NCBI GenBank assembly: GCA_003164255.1
Contig: PLST01000473.1
Location: 1 to 6,250 of the forward strand
Length of the DNA stretch: 6,250 nt
Direction of reading: 5' to 3'
Source: Acidobacteriaceae bacterium
Lineage (GTDB): Bacteria; Acidobacteriota; Terriglobia; Terriglobales; Acidobacteriaceae
A program made the translations under genes and the position numbers. The notes below the pieces were generated by a model, which had not been told where the DNA came from, made no database searches, and worked only from the letters and a program-made list of their open reading frames with translations. Each line of letters begins with the position of its first letter. Position 1 is the stretch's first letter. Of this stretch, positions 1 through 5,501 are shown one piece after another.

Positions 1-1
1 A

Positions 2-961
2 TGGTTTGTTCGGAACCGCTATTTCCCGCTTAGGCAAGGGGATTGGCGGCCGGAGACAGCGAAAGAAAAGAAGAGCCAGATCGAACACGACTTGTTAGCC
101 AAGTTTGGGGAGATCGCGCTCGACTCGTTGGACAGATTTGTACTTCAGACGCACCTGAACGATTTGGCGGACCGTTTTTCACAAGATCGGGTGAAGCAGG
201 CTCGGTCTTATATGAAGTCCATCTTTGACGAGGCCATCGAGCAGGAGTTCCTGATAAGGGACCCGACCCGAAAGCTGAAGATTCCAAAGAATCTTCGGCC
301 GAAGGACAAACGGGTGCTTTCCTGGGAACAACTGCGGTCGATGTTGGAGCAGACCGGCAGAAGAGATAGGGTTCTGCTTATGCTGGACATCACCGGGGCA
401 CTTCGTCCAAGCGAATTGTTTGGGCTGCGCTGGAAATCCTTCGACAACCACAATACCTTGTCGATTACGGAAACCGTCTACCGGAGGCAGATCAGGCCGT
501 TCGGGAAGACCAAAAAGAGTCTCGGCGACATTCATCTTCCCGATGGACTTGCCGCTGAGCTTTTGCAATGGAAGCGGGAGTGCCCCAAAGCGTCTCCAGA
601 CGCGTTCATCTTTCCCAACCAGGAGGGTGGCGTCATGGACACCGGGAACTACCGAAACAGGGTTCTCAACCCCCTTGCCGAGAAGTTGGGGATTCCCAAA
701 CTGAACTTCCAGATTCTGCGCCGCACCATGGCTACACGGGCGCAGAAGATGGGATCGGTAAAGGATATTCAGGCGCACCTGCGGCATGCCAAGGCCGATA
801 CCACGGCCAACGAGTATATGCAGGAGTTGCCGGAAAGTGTGAAGCAGATGGTCGGTTCCGTCTATGCAATGCTGTCTACGCGGTCGGAGCCTTGCAAAGG
901 TTCTCAACTTTTGCTACCAAACGCTACCAATTCGCTCGGCGGAGATGCCGCAAGTTGTTGA
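2..961 (+). CDS. Tyrosine recombinase / phage-type integrase (5' end outside window)
   Basis: Site-specific recombinase that would insert and excise a mobile element through a covalent tyrosine-DNA intermediate. The frame is open from the first complete codon at base 2, so 319 residues are visible and the true start lies to the left; the TTG at 92 is internal. Visible residues 1-85 fit a helical core-binding (SAM-like) domain (WRPETAKEKKSQ). The catalytic domain follows: Arg135 (GALRPSELFGLRW), a lysine in TKKS (170-172), the box LNFQILRRTMATR with Arg240, His262 (HLRHAKADTT) and nucleophile Tyr272 (NEYMQ). The first His of the usual HxxR box is Gln237; I recall FQxLRR boxes in acidobacterial integrases, so this may be a family variant and not damage. 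The stop lies 5 bases from the tRNA-Val 3' end, which points to integration at that tRNA. Family is certain; activity and target are inferred. Confidence 0.9.
   Translation, partial: WFVRNRYFPLRQGDWRPETAKEKKSQIEHDLLAKFGEIALDSLDRFVLQTHLNDLADRFSQDRVKQARSYMKSIFDEAIEQEFLIRDPTRKLKIPKNLRPKDKRVLSWEQLRSMLEQTGRRDRVLLMLDITGALRPSELFGLRWKSFDNHNTLSITETVYRRQIRPFGKTKKSLGDIHLPDGLAAELLQWKRECPKASPDAFIFPNQEGGVMDTGNYRNRVLNPLAEKLGIPKLNFQILRRTMATRAQKMGSVKDIQAHLRHAKADTTANEYMQELPESVKQMVGSVYAMLSTRSEPCKGSQLLLPNATNSLGGDAASC
913..930 (+). repeat. Tandem GCTACCAA direct repeats at the end of the integrase gene
   Basis: GCTACCAA occurs at 913-920 and again at 923-930, exactly one helical turn apart and 37 bases from the tRNA end. 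Two short direct repeats close to an attachment site could be arm-type binding sites for the integrase. They also lie inside the coding sequence, where they encode ATKRYQ-like codons in one frame and LPNATN in the real frame, so chance is possible. Confidence 0.3.
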
Positions 962-966
962 TTCTA

Positions 967-994
967 TGGTGGGCGCTGCAGGATTCGAACCTGC
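967..994. other. Candidate attachment site (attL/attR core) in tRNA-Val 3' end
   Basis: This span covers the T arm and the 3' acceptor strand with CCA, the part of tRNA genes most often used by tyrosine recombinases. It is proposed only because an integrase gene abuts it. The matching direct repeat would lie outside the window to the left, so the exact core cannot be defined here. Confidence 0.45.
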
Positions 995-1041
995 GACTTC
1001 CACCGTGTGAAGGTGGCACTCTACCGCTGAGTTAAGCGCCC
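967..1041 (-). tRNA. tRNA-Val (anticodon CAC)
   Basis: The minus strand folds into a full cloverleaf of 75 bases with an encoded CCA end. The acceptor stem is GGGCGCT with AGCGCCC, the D stem ACTC with GAGT, the anticodon stem CCACC with GGTGG around loop TTCACAC, and the T arm GCAGG TTCGAAT CCTGC. The loop centre gives anticodon CAC, which reads the valine codon GUG. The gene has its 3' end toward the integrase and remains intact, as expected when an element restores the tRNA end on insertion. No convincing promoter is visible to its right; a weak -10-like GTTAAT sits on the minus strand around 1090-1095. Confidence 0.96.
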
Positions 1042-1283
1042 ATGGGAGGGCTGTAAAAGGGGAGCGACTGCGGGGCTCTCTCTGGTTTAGATTAACATCA
1101 GCATGGCTTTACGGCCAACCCTTGGGTGTCGCCAAATGGGGCTCACCGAATAGGTCCCTGGGCCCCTGGAAAGTGATAATGCGCTGGAGCTTGCCGTCAA
1201 TCCGCAATGCAGGACGCCTGAGGGGCGATTTCCCGGAAGATGGGGAGGCCGCGCTGGGGTCTGGGCGGGGGTTCGGGCTGGTT

Positions 1284-1505
1284 TCAGGGCCGGAATCGGG
1301 ACTGGGATTTGGCGGCGGCGGACTGCAGGCGACGGGCACGCATGAGGGCGCCAAAAGCGGAGCGGACAAGGCGGTCAGACGGGTCAGGCCGGAGCCCGGC
1401 GCCGATGAGGGCCAGGGCTACTCCGAAAGCAACAGATTCAATGGGGGATCCAATGGGGTTTTCAGGGGCGATTCGGACCGGGAAAACGGCCTGGAAAACG
1501 ACCAT
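1284..1505 (-). CDS. Possible small hypothetical protein (73 aa), doubtful
   Basis: An ATG at 1505 opens a 73-codon frame running away from the sigma factor gene. I do not recognise the product. The peptide begins with a hydrophobic stretch (VVFQAVFPVRI), has one short apolar segment at about residues 25-37 (VAFGVALALIGAGL) and ends in an Arg/Ser/Ala-rich tail, so it could be a small membrane-associated protein. Its codons are rich in GCC, CTC, GTC and TCC, and about two thirds end in G or C by hand count, but the opposite-strand sigma frame through the same bases gives a similar value, so this does not decide. An in-frame stop lies four codons upstream of the ATG and there is no Shine-Dalgarno site. 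It may simply be a shadow of GC-rich sequence. Confidence 0.22.
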   Translation of the reverse strand: MVVFQAVFPVRIAPENPIGSPIESVAFGVALALIGAGLRPDPSDRLVRSAFGALMRARRLQSAAAKSQSRFRP

Positions 1506-1512
1506 GAAAACG
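1482..1512 (+). repeat. Three GAAAACG repeats with 12-bp period
   Basis: GAAAACG occurs at 1482-1488, 1494-1500 and 1506-1512, each 12 bases apart, 45-75 bases upstream of the chosen sigma factor start. Regularly spaced copies could be binding sites for a regulator of the sigma operon. If the sigma frame really extends upstream, they would instead encode a Glu-Asn repeat (ENGLENDHENDLE). Confidence 0.4.
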
Positions 1513-1556
1513 ATTTAGAAGCGCAACATTTGGACGAGGATGGGGTTCCAGAAGAC

Positions 1557-2213
1557 ATGGCTACCCTCGTCCTGGACAATTCGGCGCTGGGTGTTGGACC
1601 GGCGGAAAGGCCGGGCGCGGTTGGCGGGCATCCTGAACTTGACCCGACCAGCGATGCGGCCATCATGCTTCAGGTGGCGGCGGGGGATGAAGCGAGCTTC
1701 AACTTCCTGGTGCAGAAACATCACCGGGCGATGATTCACTTCCTCTTCAGGATGGTAAGAAACCAGGCGGTGGCCGAAGAGTTAGCCCAGGAAGTGTTCT
1801 TGCGCGTCTATCGAGCAAGGGACAGTTACCGGGCAGAGGCGCGGTTCACGACATGGCTCTACCGAATTGCGACGAACCTGGCCGTGAACCATGCGCGCGA
1901 TACGAAACACGAACGGTCGGCGCAGACGATTTACCTGGACGCGCCGGATGCAGAGACCGGCACGACGCCGGACGTAGCCGACGACGAACCGTCGGTGGAA
2001 CAGAAGCTGATGCGGGATGAGCGCATGGCGGCCATTCGCACGCATGTGATGGCGCTGCCGGAACGGCAGCGGATGGCAGTGCTGATGCACAAGTACCAGG
2101 GAATGGATTACCGGCAGATTGGAGACGTGCTGAAACTGAGCGAGTCAGCAACCAAGAGTCTGCTGTTCAGGGCGTACCAGACGCTGCGGGACAAGCTCAA
2201 GGATTTTGTGTAA
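1557..2213 (+). CDS. ECF-family RNA polymerase sigma factor (RpoE-like)
   Basis: Alternative sigma factor that directs RNA polymerase to a stress regulon. The protein has 218 residues from the ATG at 1557. Region 2 spans about residues 32-115, with the core-binding part NQAVAEELAQEVFLRVYRAR and the promoter -10 reading part RFTTWLYRIATNLAVNHARD. A charged linker (about 120-150) follows, and region 4 spans about 153-215 with the helix-turn-helix MDYRQIGDVLKLSESATKSL. The frame is open upstream to a TTG at 1122, but that added stretch is low-complexity and unlike a sigma domain, so 1557 is preferred; only a weak purine stretch (AGAAG) precedes it. The anti-sigma gene starts 35 bases after the stop, which argues for one operon and for control by release from that protein. 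Positive autoregulation is usual for this class but not shown here. Confidence 0.92.
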   Translation: MATLVLDNSALGVGPAERPGAVGGHPELDPTSDAAIMLQVAAGDEASFNFLVQKHHRAMIHFLFRMVRNQAVAEELAQEVFLRVYRARDSYRAEARFTTWLYRIATNLAVNHARDTKHERSAQTIYLDAPDAETGTTPDVADDEPSVEQKLMRDERMAAIRTHVMALPERQRMAVLMHKYQGMDYRQIGDVLKLSESATKSLLFRAYQTLRDKLKDFV

Positions 2214-2248
2214 GCAAAGACACGCTGGAACGAACCGGCGGAAAGCGG

Positions 2249-2770
2249 GTGGCAACCATGGAAACGATGAAAAAGAATTGCACCGGGATGGATGAGAAGC
2301 TGGCGGATCTGCTGTTCGATCCCGCGGCGGTGCCTGCCAAGGTTCAAGCGCATGTTGCGGAGTGTGACAACTGCAAGGCCGAACTGGCTGAGCTGAAGGC
2401 GACCATGGCGTTGCTGGACGAGTGGAAGGCTCCTGAAGCGAGCCCCTACTTTATGACCCGGCTTGAAGCGCGGATGCGGGAAGAGCGTGAGGCGGAGCCA
2501 AGCGGCTGGCTGGCACGCCAGATTGCCCGCATGCGCGCCGGCTTCGCTTATGGCGCGGTGGGCCATCTGCGTCCGGTGGGGGCGATGGCGCTGACGGTGA
2601 TGCTGCTGATCGGCGGAGGCACCTACCTGGGCGTGACGGACTGGAATCATCCGGAACCGGCGCCGCCTGCGCAGACCGCGGTGGTGCATGATTTGCAGTT
2701 GCTGGACAGCAATCAACAGATACTGGACCAGCTGGAGTCGATGTCGGGCAACCAAAAAGACGGCGACTAG
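2249..2770 (+). CDS. Membrane-anchored zinc-finger anti-sigma factor
   Basis: Predicted inhibitor of the sigma factor encoded just upstream: it would hold the sigma factor at the inner membrane until a signal arrives. The cytoplasmic N-terminal part carries the ZAS-type zinc motif, His35-x3-Cys39-x2-Cys42, with Cys11 as a possible fourth ligand (GTG-start numbering). A helical linker (about 43-100) includes the segment LDEWKAPEASPYFMTRLEAR. One membrane helix lies at about 109-128 (VGAMALTVMLLIGGGTYLGV), and a short periplasmic tail of about 45 residues follows, ending in a Gln/Leu-rich helix. The start is uncertain: GTG 2249, ATG 2258 and ATG 2267 are all in frame, with only weak GGCGGA and GGGTGG purine tracts before the first two. 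The next gene begins 22 bases downstream. Confidence 0.86.
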   Translation: MATMETMKKNCTGMDEKLADLLFDPAAVPAKVQAHVAECDNCKAELAELKATMALLDEWKAPEASPYFMTRLEARMREEREAEPSGWLARQIARMRAGFAYGAVGHLRPVGAMALTVMLLIGGGTYLGVTDWNHPEPAPPAQTAVVHDLQLLDSNQQILDQLESMSGNQKDGD

Positions 2771-2792
2771 TTACACTTTTCGGCGCGGGCCG

Positions 2793-3665
2793 ATGGAGAA
2801 TTTTGTGAACGGGGCGCACAATACGGGCAAGATTGGGCGGGCGGCGGTGGCCGTGATGCTGGCGGTTTGCGTGTTTGCGGGCTGGGCTCGCGGACAGCAG
2901 CAGCGCCCGGCTCCGCAGAGGCCCACGGCCCGGATGGGCGCAGGAGGGGGTGCAGGATCGGGCGCGCGCATGACGAATCGCCAACTGCAGCAGGAGTGGC
3001 GTGCAGCGCGGCAAGGACAGCCTCTTCCTCGACAGGGACAACAGGGACAAATGGGAGCGCAAGGCGGGCGGCCAGGGTACGGGCAGCAGCCTGGGTACAA
3101 CAACCAGCAGCGGCCGGCGTATCCAGCCGCAGGGAATCCGGCGGCAGGCGCGCAGCGGCCCGGATATGGTGGCATGCAGCAGCCTGCGTACGGCCAACAG
3201 CGGCCGGCATATGGCGGGCAGAGCGTGGCTCCGCAGGGTCACCTGGAAGACTGGCTCAACCAACACAGAAACATTCCAGTGCAGGACCAGGAGCGGATGC
3301 TGAGCAACGATCCCTCGTTCAGGCGGCTGCCGAGCGCCGATCAGCAGCGTTTGACGCAGCAACTGCAACAAGTGAACCGGTTGCCGGAAGCGCAGCGGGA
3401 ACGGCGGCTGGAACGGAATGAGATGCTGGAGCGGCTTTCACCCCAGGACAGGATGAGCCTGAACCAGTCAGGGCGGACGTGGGCAGCGCTTCCTCTGGAG
3501 CGGCAGGCGATCATGAAGCAGGCATTCCAGAATCTGCGCGGAGTTCCGCTGGACCAGCGCGAGACGGTGCTGAATTCGGCGCGATACCAGGGAACGTTTT
3601 CGCCGCAGGAACGGGGCATTCTCTCCGACTTCCTGAAGGTTGAGCCTTACGAGGCGCCGCGGTAG
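2793..3665 (+). CDS. Secreted Gln/Gly/Pro-rich protein with DUF3106-like C-terminal region
   Basis: Predicted exported protein of 290 residues. A signal peptide covers about 1-34: positive Lys13/Arg16, apolar core 17-31, and a likely cut after WARG. Residues 35-145 are low-complexity, rich in Gln, Gly, Pro and Tyr, with repeated RPGYG, QQPAYG and QRPAYG units. Residues 150-285 are helical and charged, with recurring L-x-x-x-x-R units (RRLPSADQQR, NRLPEAQRER, ERLSPQDR, AALPLERQ, GVPLDQRE, TFSPQERG), which fits DUF3106. These units recall the LTxxQ pattern of CpxP/Spy-type periplasmic stress proteins, but that link is my inference. It is the third gene of the sigma/anti-sigma cluster, so it may be a sensor, a co-regulator or a regulon member. 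The ATG at 2793 is chosen because it gives a proper signal peptide; the longer frame from 2688 overlaps the anti-sigma gene. No clear ribosome site precedes it. Confidence 0.8.
   Translation: MENFVNGAHNTGKIGRAAVAVMLAVCVFAGWARGQQQRPAPQRPTARMGAGGGAGSGARMTNRQLQQEWRAARQGQPLPRQGQQGQMGAQGGRPGYGQQPGYNNQQRPAYPAAGNPAAGAQRPGYGGMQQPAYGQQRPAYGGQSVAPQGHLEDWLNQHRNIPVQDQERMLSNDPSFRRLPSADQQRLTQQLQQVNRLPEAQRERRLERNEMLERLSPQDRMSLNQSGRTWAALPLERQAIMKQAFQNLRGVPLDQRETVLNSARYQGTFSPQERGILSDFLKVEPYEAPR
3066..3221 (+). repeat. Degenerate repeat region encoding GYGQQ / QQRPAYG units
   Basis: Within the DUF3106-like gene, codons for residues 92-143 are built from imperfect repeats. The DNA core CAGCGGCC followed by GG or CGG recurs near 3108, 3153 and 3199, each leading into a Pro-(Ala/Gly)-Tyr codon run. 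Such slippage-prone stretches are common in exported disordered linkers. Confidence 0.55.
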
Positions 3666-3678
3666 CCGGCCGAAGCAC

Positions 3679-4620
3679 CTATTTTCGGTAAAGGCTTAAC
3701 GGCGGGGAATCATCGTCGGGCGGAGCGGGGGGCGCAAGCAGCAAAGCTCCGGCGCCACCGGCAATCAACAACAAACCAAGCCATGTACGCGCTCCCACGA
3801 TGGGGCGCGCTATGCCCATGTCCACAAGGATGGCGATGAGGGGAGCAAGAACGTAGCGCGTAGCCATGGCGGTGGCGCTCGTGCGGCGCATGAGCCAGAA
3901 GAGCAGGAGCAGGCTGGGCAGTTGGACCGCGAAAAGCATGGCCGGGCTTAGTCCTGCAACCTGCCAGGGCTGCGGGCTGAGTATCTGGTTGGCGGGGGCG
4001 AGGACGGCTGCCGCAGTTGCGCAGGCGATGGCGATGAAGGGCGCAAGGGATTGGCTTTGGCTGGTGAGGCGGACGGCTGCGCAGTTGGCTGCCGCCACCA
4101 GGACCGCAGCGAGGATAAGACCGAGGAAGGCCGCACCGGCCTGGATGGAACCGGGGAGGTTGAGCGGGAAGATGCACAGGGTACCAACGACGGCCGCGAG
4201 AGCGGCCATGAGCGCTGCCGGCGGGGGACGAAGGGCATCGCTGCCGAGATAAGGCTCAAAGACGACGGCAAAGACGGGCACCAATGAGAACAAAGCTACG
4301 CGGGTGAGCGAGGAGACTTCGCCGGCAGCGAGCGCAACAAGAACGGCAGGCGCGGCGAAGAGTCCCAGGCCGACGGCGACCGTAGCAAAGAGTTCCCGGC
4401 CGCGCGGCCACGGCTGATGACGCGCGACTGCCCAGAGAACCGCGACCAGGGCAAGCAGCGCGAACTGGGTGGTTGCCGATTCAAGCGGAGGGGCGGGGCT
4501 GGCGGCGTGGGCAAAGAGATCGGAACTGAGCGGACCGAGCGACCACAGGACGGAGAGCAGCAGGAGACCTGCAACTGCCAGCAGGCGGCTTTTGGAGCCT
4601 TCATTTCCCTTCCCTCTCAT
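3679..4620 (-). CDS. EamA/DMT-superfamily-like integral membrane transporter
   Basis: Inner-membrane protein of 313 residues with about ten apolar helices, near 13-30, 50-67, 78-98, 105-122, 136-153, 160-180, 191-209, 222-243, 251-271 and 277-296. Ten helices in two halves of five is the layout of drug/metabolite transporters with two EamA repeats. The fourth helix of the first half (TRVALFSLVPVFAVVFEPYL) and the equivalent in the second half (ATRYVLAPLIAILVDMGIA) resemble the conserved EamA segment with its central proline. The substrate cannot be told from sequence. The C-terminus is a short Pro/Asp-rich cytoplasmic tail. The ATG at 4620 is the only good in-frame start; its upstream GAAAG is a weak ribosome site. 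The stop is 13 bases from the stop of the facing gene, and the start faces efp, with 144 bases between the two start codons. Confidence 0.75.
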   Translation of the reverse strand: MRGKGNEGSKSRLLAVAGLLLLSVLWSLGPLSSDLFAHAASPAPPLESATTQFALLALVAVLWAVARHQPWPRGRELFATVAVGLGLFAAPAVLVALAAGEVSSLTRVALFSLVPVFAVVFEPYLGSDALRPPPAALMAALAAVVGTLCIFPLNLPGSIQAGAAFLGLILAAVLVAAANCAAVRLTSQSQSLAPFIAIACATAAAVLAPANQILSPQPWQVAGLSPAMLFAVQLPSLLLLFWLMRRTSATAMATRYVLAPLIAILVDMGIARPIVGARTWLGLLLIAGGAGALLLAPPAPPDDDSPPLSLYRK

Positions 4621-4690
4621 GCTTTCGATCAGAACACACCGGAACGAGCGAGCAGGGAGCGGCGGTGAGAGGTGGGAGGATGCAGTGGGC

Positions 4691-4696
4691 TACAAT
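4691..4696 (+). promoter_or_regulatory. Candidate -10 element for efp
   Basis: TACAAT matches the -10 consensus at five of six bases and lies 68 bases before the efp start. No good -35 box is seen at the right distance, so this is a weak call. Confidence 0.35.
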
Positions 4697-4723
4697 TGAA
4701 GATGGGCCAAGGCCAGAAATCTA

Positions 4724-4740
4724 TTGCGCTGTGAGCGCAA
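4724..4740 (+). promoter_or_regulatory. Perfect inverted repeat in the efp leader
   Basis: TTGCGCT and AGCGCAA (7-base arms) surround GTG. The site ends 24 bases before the efp start codon and 7 bases before the ribosome binding site. It could be a protein-binding operator or an mRNA hairpin affecting translation; nothing in the sequence tells which. Confidence 0.5.
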
Positions 4741-4747
4741 ATGAAGC

Positions 4748-4753
4748 AAGGAG
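4748..4753 (+). promoter_or_regulatory. Ribosome binding site of efp
   Basis: AAGGAG lies 11 bases before the ATG at 4765. Because it sits inside the longer frame starting at 4741, it supports 4765 as the true start. Confidence 0.65.
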
Positions 4754-4764
4754 TTTCAACTTTT

Positions 4765-5325
4765 ATGGCGATTCCCGCCACACAAATGCGTCCGGGCATG
4801 ATCATCAAGCACAACGACCAGCTACACCTGGTGTTCAAGGTGGAGCATCGCACCCCGGGCAACCTGCGTGCGTTTATCCAGGCCAAACTGCGCAACCTGA
4901 GAACGGGCGCCATGTTCGAACACCGCTTCCGCTCCGCCGACGCGATTGAAAAGGTGGTGGTGGACGAGGTGCAAATGGAGTTCCTCTACGCCGACGGCGA
5001 CGACTACTACTTTATGAACCCGGTGGACTTTGAGCAGACGGTACTGAAGGGCACGACGCTGGGCGACGCAGTGGAGTACCTGACGCCGAACCTGCAGATC
5101 CACGTCAGCTATCACGATGGCCAGGCGGTGGGCATCGAGCTGCCGTCGGCCGTGGAGTTGACGGTTGTTGAAACGGAGCCGGGATTGAAGTCGGCGACCG
5201 CCTCCAGCGTGACCAAGCCGGCGAAGACCGAAACAGGACTCATGGTTCAGGTGCCTTCGTTTATCAATGAAGGCGAGAAGATCCGCGTGGACACCAGCGA
5301 AGGAGCTTACCTGAGCCGGGCGTAA
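4765..5325 (+). CDS. efp: Elongation factor P
   Basis: Translation factor that binds between the P and E sites of the ribosome and relieves stalling at proline runs. From the ATG at 4765 it has 186 residues, the normal length, and the usual three beta-barrel domains: KOW-like domain I (about 1-63), OB domain II (about 66-127) and C-terminal OB domain III (about 130-186). The C-terminal part fits the family signature: Lys151, Ala153, Gly158, Val161, Val163-Pro164, Ile167 and Gly170, and it ends in GAYLSRA like other EF-Ps. The loop tip that carries the modified Lys34 in E. coli, or Arg32 in Pseudomonas, reads TPGNLRAF here, with Asn33 at that place, so the known lysine or arginine modifications are not possible at this residue. 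No modification enzyme gene is in the window. The gene stands alone, with its own leader and terminator. Confidence 0.97.
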   Translation: MAIPATQMRPGMIIKHNDQLHLVFKVEHRTPGNLRAFIQAKLRNLRTGAMFEHRFRSADAIEKVVVDEVQMEFLYADGDDYYFMNPVDFEQTVLKGTTLGDAVEYLTPNLQIHVSYHDGQAVGIELPSAVELTVVETEPGLKSATASSVTKPAKTETGLMVQVPSFINEGEKIRVDTSEGAYLSRA

Positions 5326-5350
5326 TTTTTCAACTTCAATCAAGCGATAG

Positions 5351-5383
5351 AAAAAGCCATTGCCTGCGGGCAGTGGCTTTTTT
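5351..5383 (+). terminator. Rho-independent terminator of efp
   Basis: AAAAAGCCATTGCC pairs with GGCAGTGGCTTTTT over 14 base pairs (one G-U pair) around the loop TGCG, ending in six T residues at 5378-5383. It starts 25 bases after the efp stop. The A-rich left flank makes it potentially active in both directions. Confidence 0.9.
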
Positions 5384-5417
5384 GTGTGTGGGCTCTACGC
5401 CGGGGCTGATTTAGCAG

Positions 5418-5472
5418 GGGCTGAAGCCCGACGTTCATCTTGCGGCTCCTGCGGCACGAGTAAACTCGCGCC
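5418..5472. repeat. Two-hairpin intergenic element, possible dispersed repeat
   Basis: A small hairpin GGGCT-GA-AGCCC (5418-5429) is followed 23 bases later by GGCACGAG-TAAA-CTCGCGCC (5453-5472, one mismatch), with TGCGGC repeated at 5441 and 5450. The paired-hairpin layout, ending in CCCTGACAC, looks like REP-type dispersed elements, and I recall similar sequences in acidobacterial intergenic DNA. Copy number cannot be seen from this window. Confidence 0.45.
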
Positions 5473-5501
5473 CTGACACAAACACGGAGAGTAGTTTCTG
5501 C

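Larger units (their letters stand above)
1042..1556. other. 515-base region without a confident gene, upstream of the sigma factor
   Basis: This stretch separates the tRNA from the sigma factor gene. The sigma frame stays open without a stop back to about 1122, but the predicted peptide before 1557 is glycine-rich and then acidic and matches no part of the ECF sigma fold, so I treat it as non-coding or at best a doubtful extension. The minus strand contains a possible small gene at 1284-1505 and a proline-rich ORF at 1109-1369 that looks like a shadow. Three GAAAACG repeats lie at 1482-1512. The promoter of the sigma operon should be here, but I cannot pick out a convincing -35/-10 pair; an ECF-type autoregulated promoter would not be easy to see by eye. 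Confidence 0.5.

Noticed and set aside
92..961. Integrase starting at the TTG at 92
   Set aside because: The frame is open and core-binding-domain-like from base 2, so 92 is internal and the gene is cut by the window edge.
568..1035. + strand ORF ending in a WALQDSNLR-type peptide
   Set aside because: That peptide is the familiar artefact of translating a tRNA gene on the wrong strand; the rest is a shadow frame of the integrase.
1109..1369. Proline-rich minus-strand ORF of 86 codons
   Set aside because: Low-complexity Pro/Ser content from GC-rich DNA, no ribosome site, no recognised domain.
2108..2755. 215-codon minus-strand ORF opposite the anti-sigma gene, and similar long ORFs at 179-907 and 2451-3371
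   Set aside because: They are Arg/His/Leu-rich antisense shadows of genes with clear families on the + strand.
4741..4764. Upstream EF-P start at 4741 adding eight residues
   Set aside because: The AAGGAG ribosome site lies inside that extension, and the standard EF-P length begins at 4765.
4822..5343. 173-codon minus-strand ORF opposite efp
   Set aside because: Shadow of an unmistakable EF-P gene.
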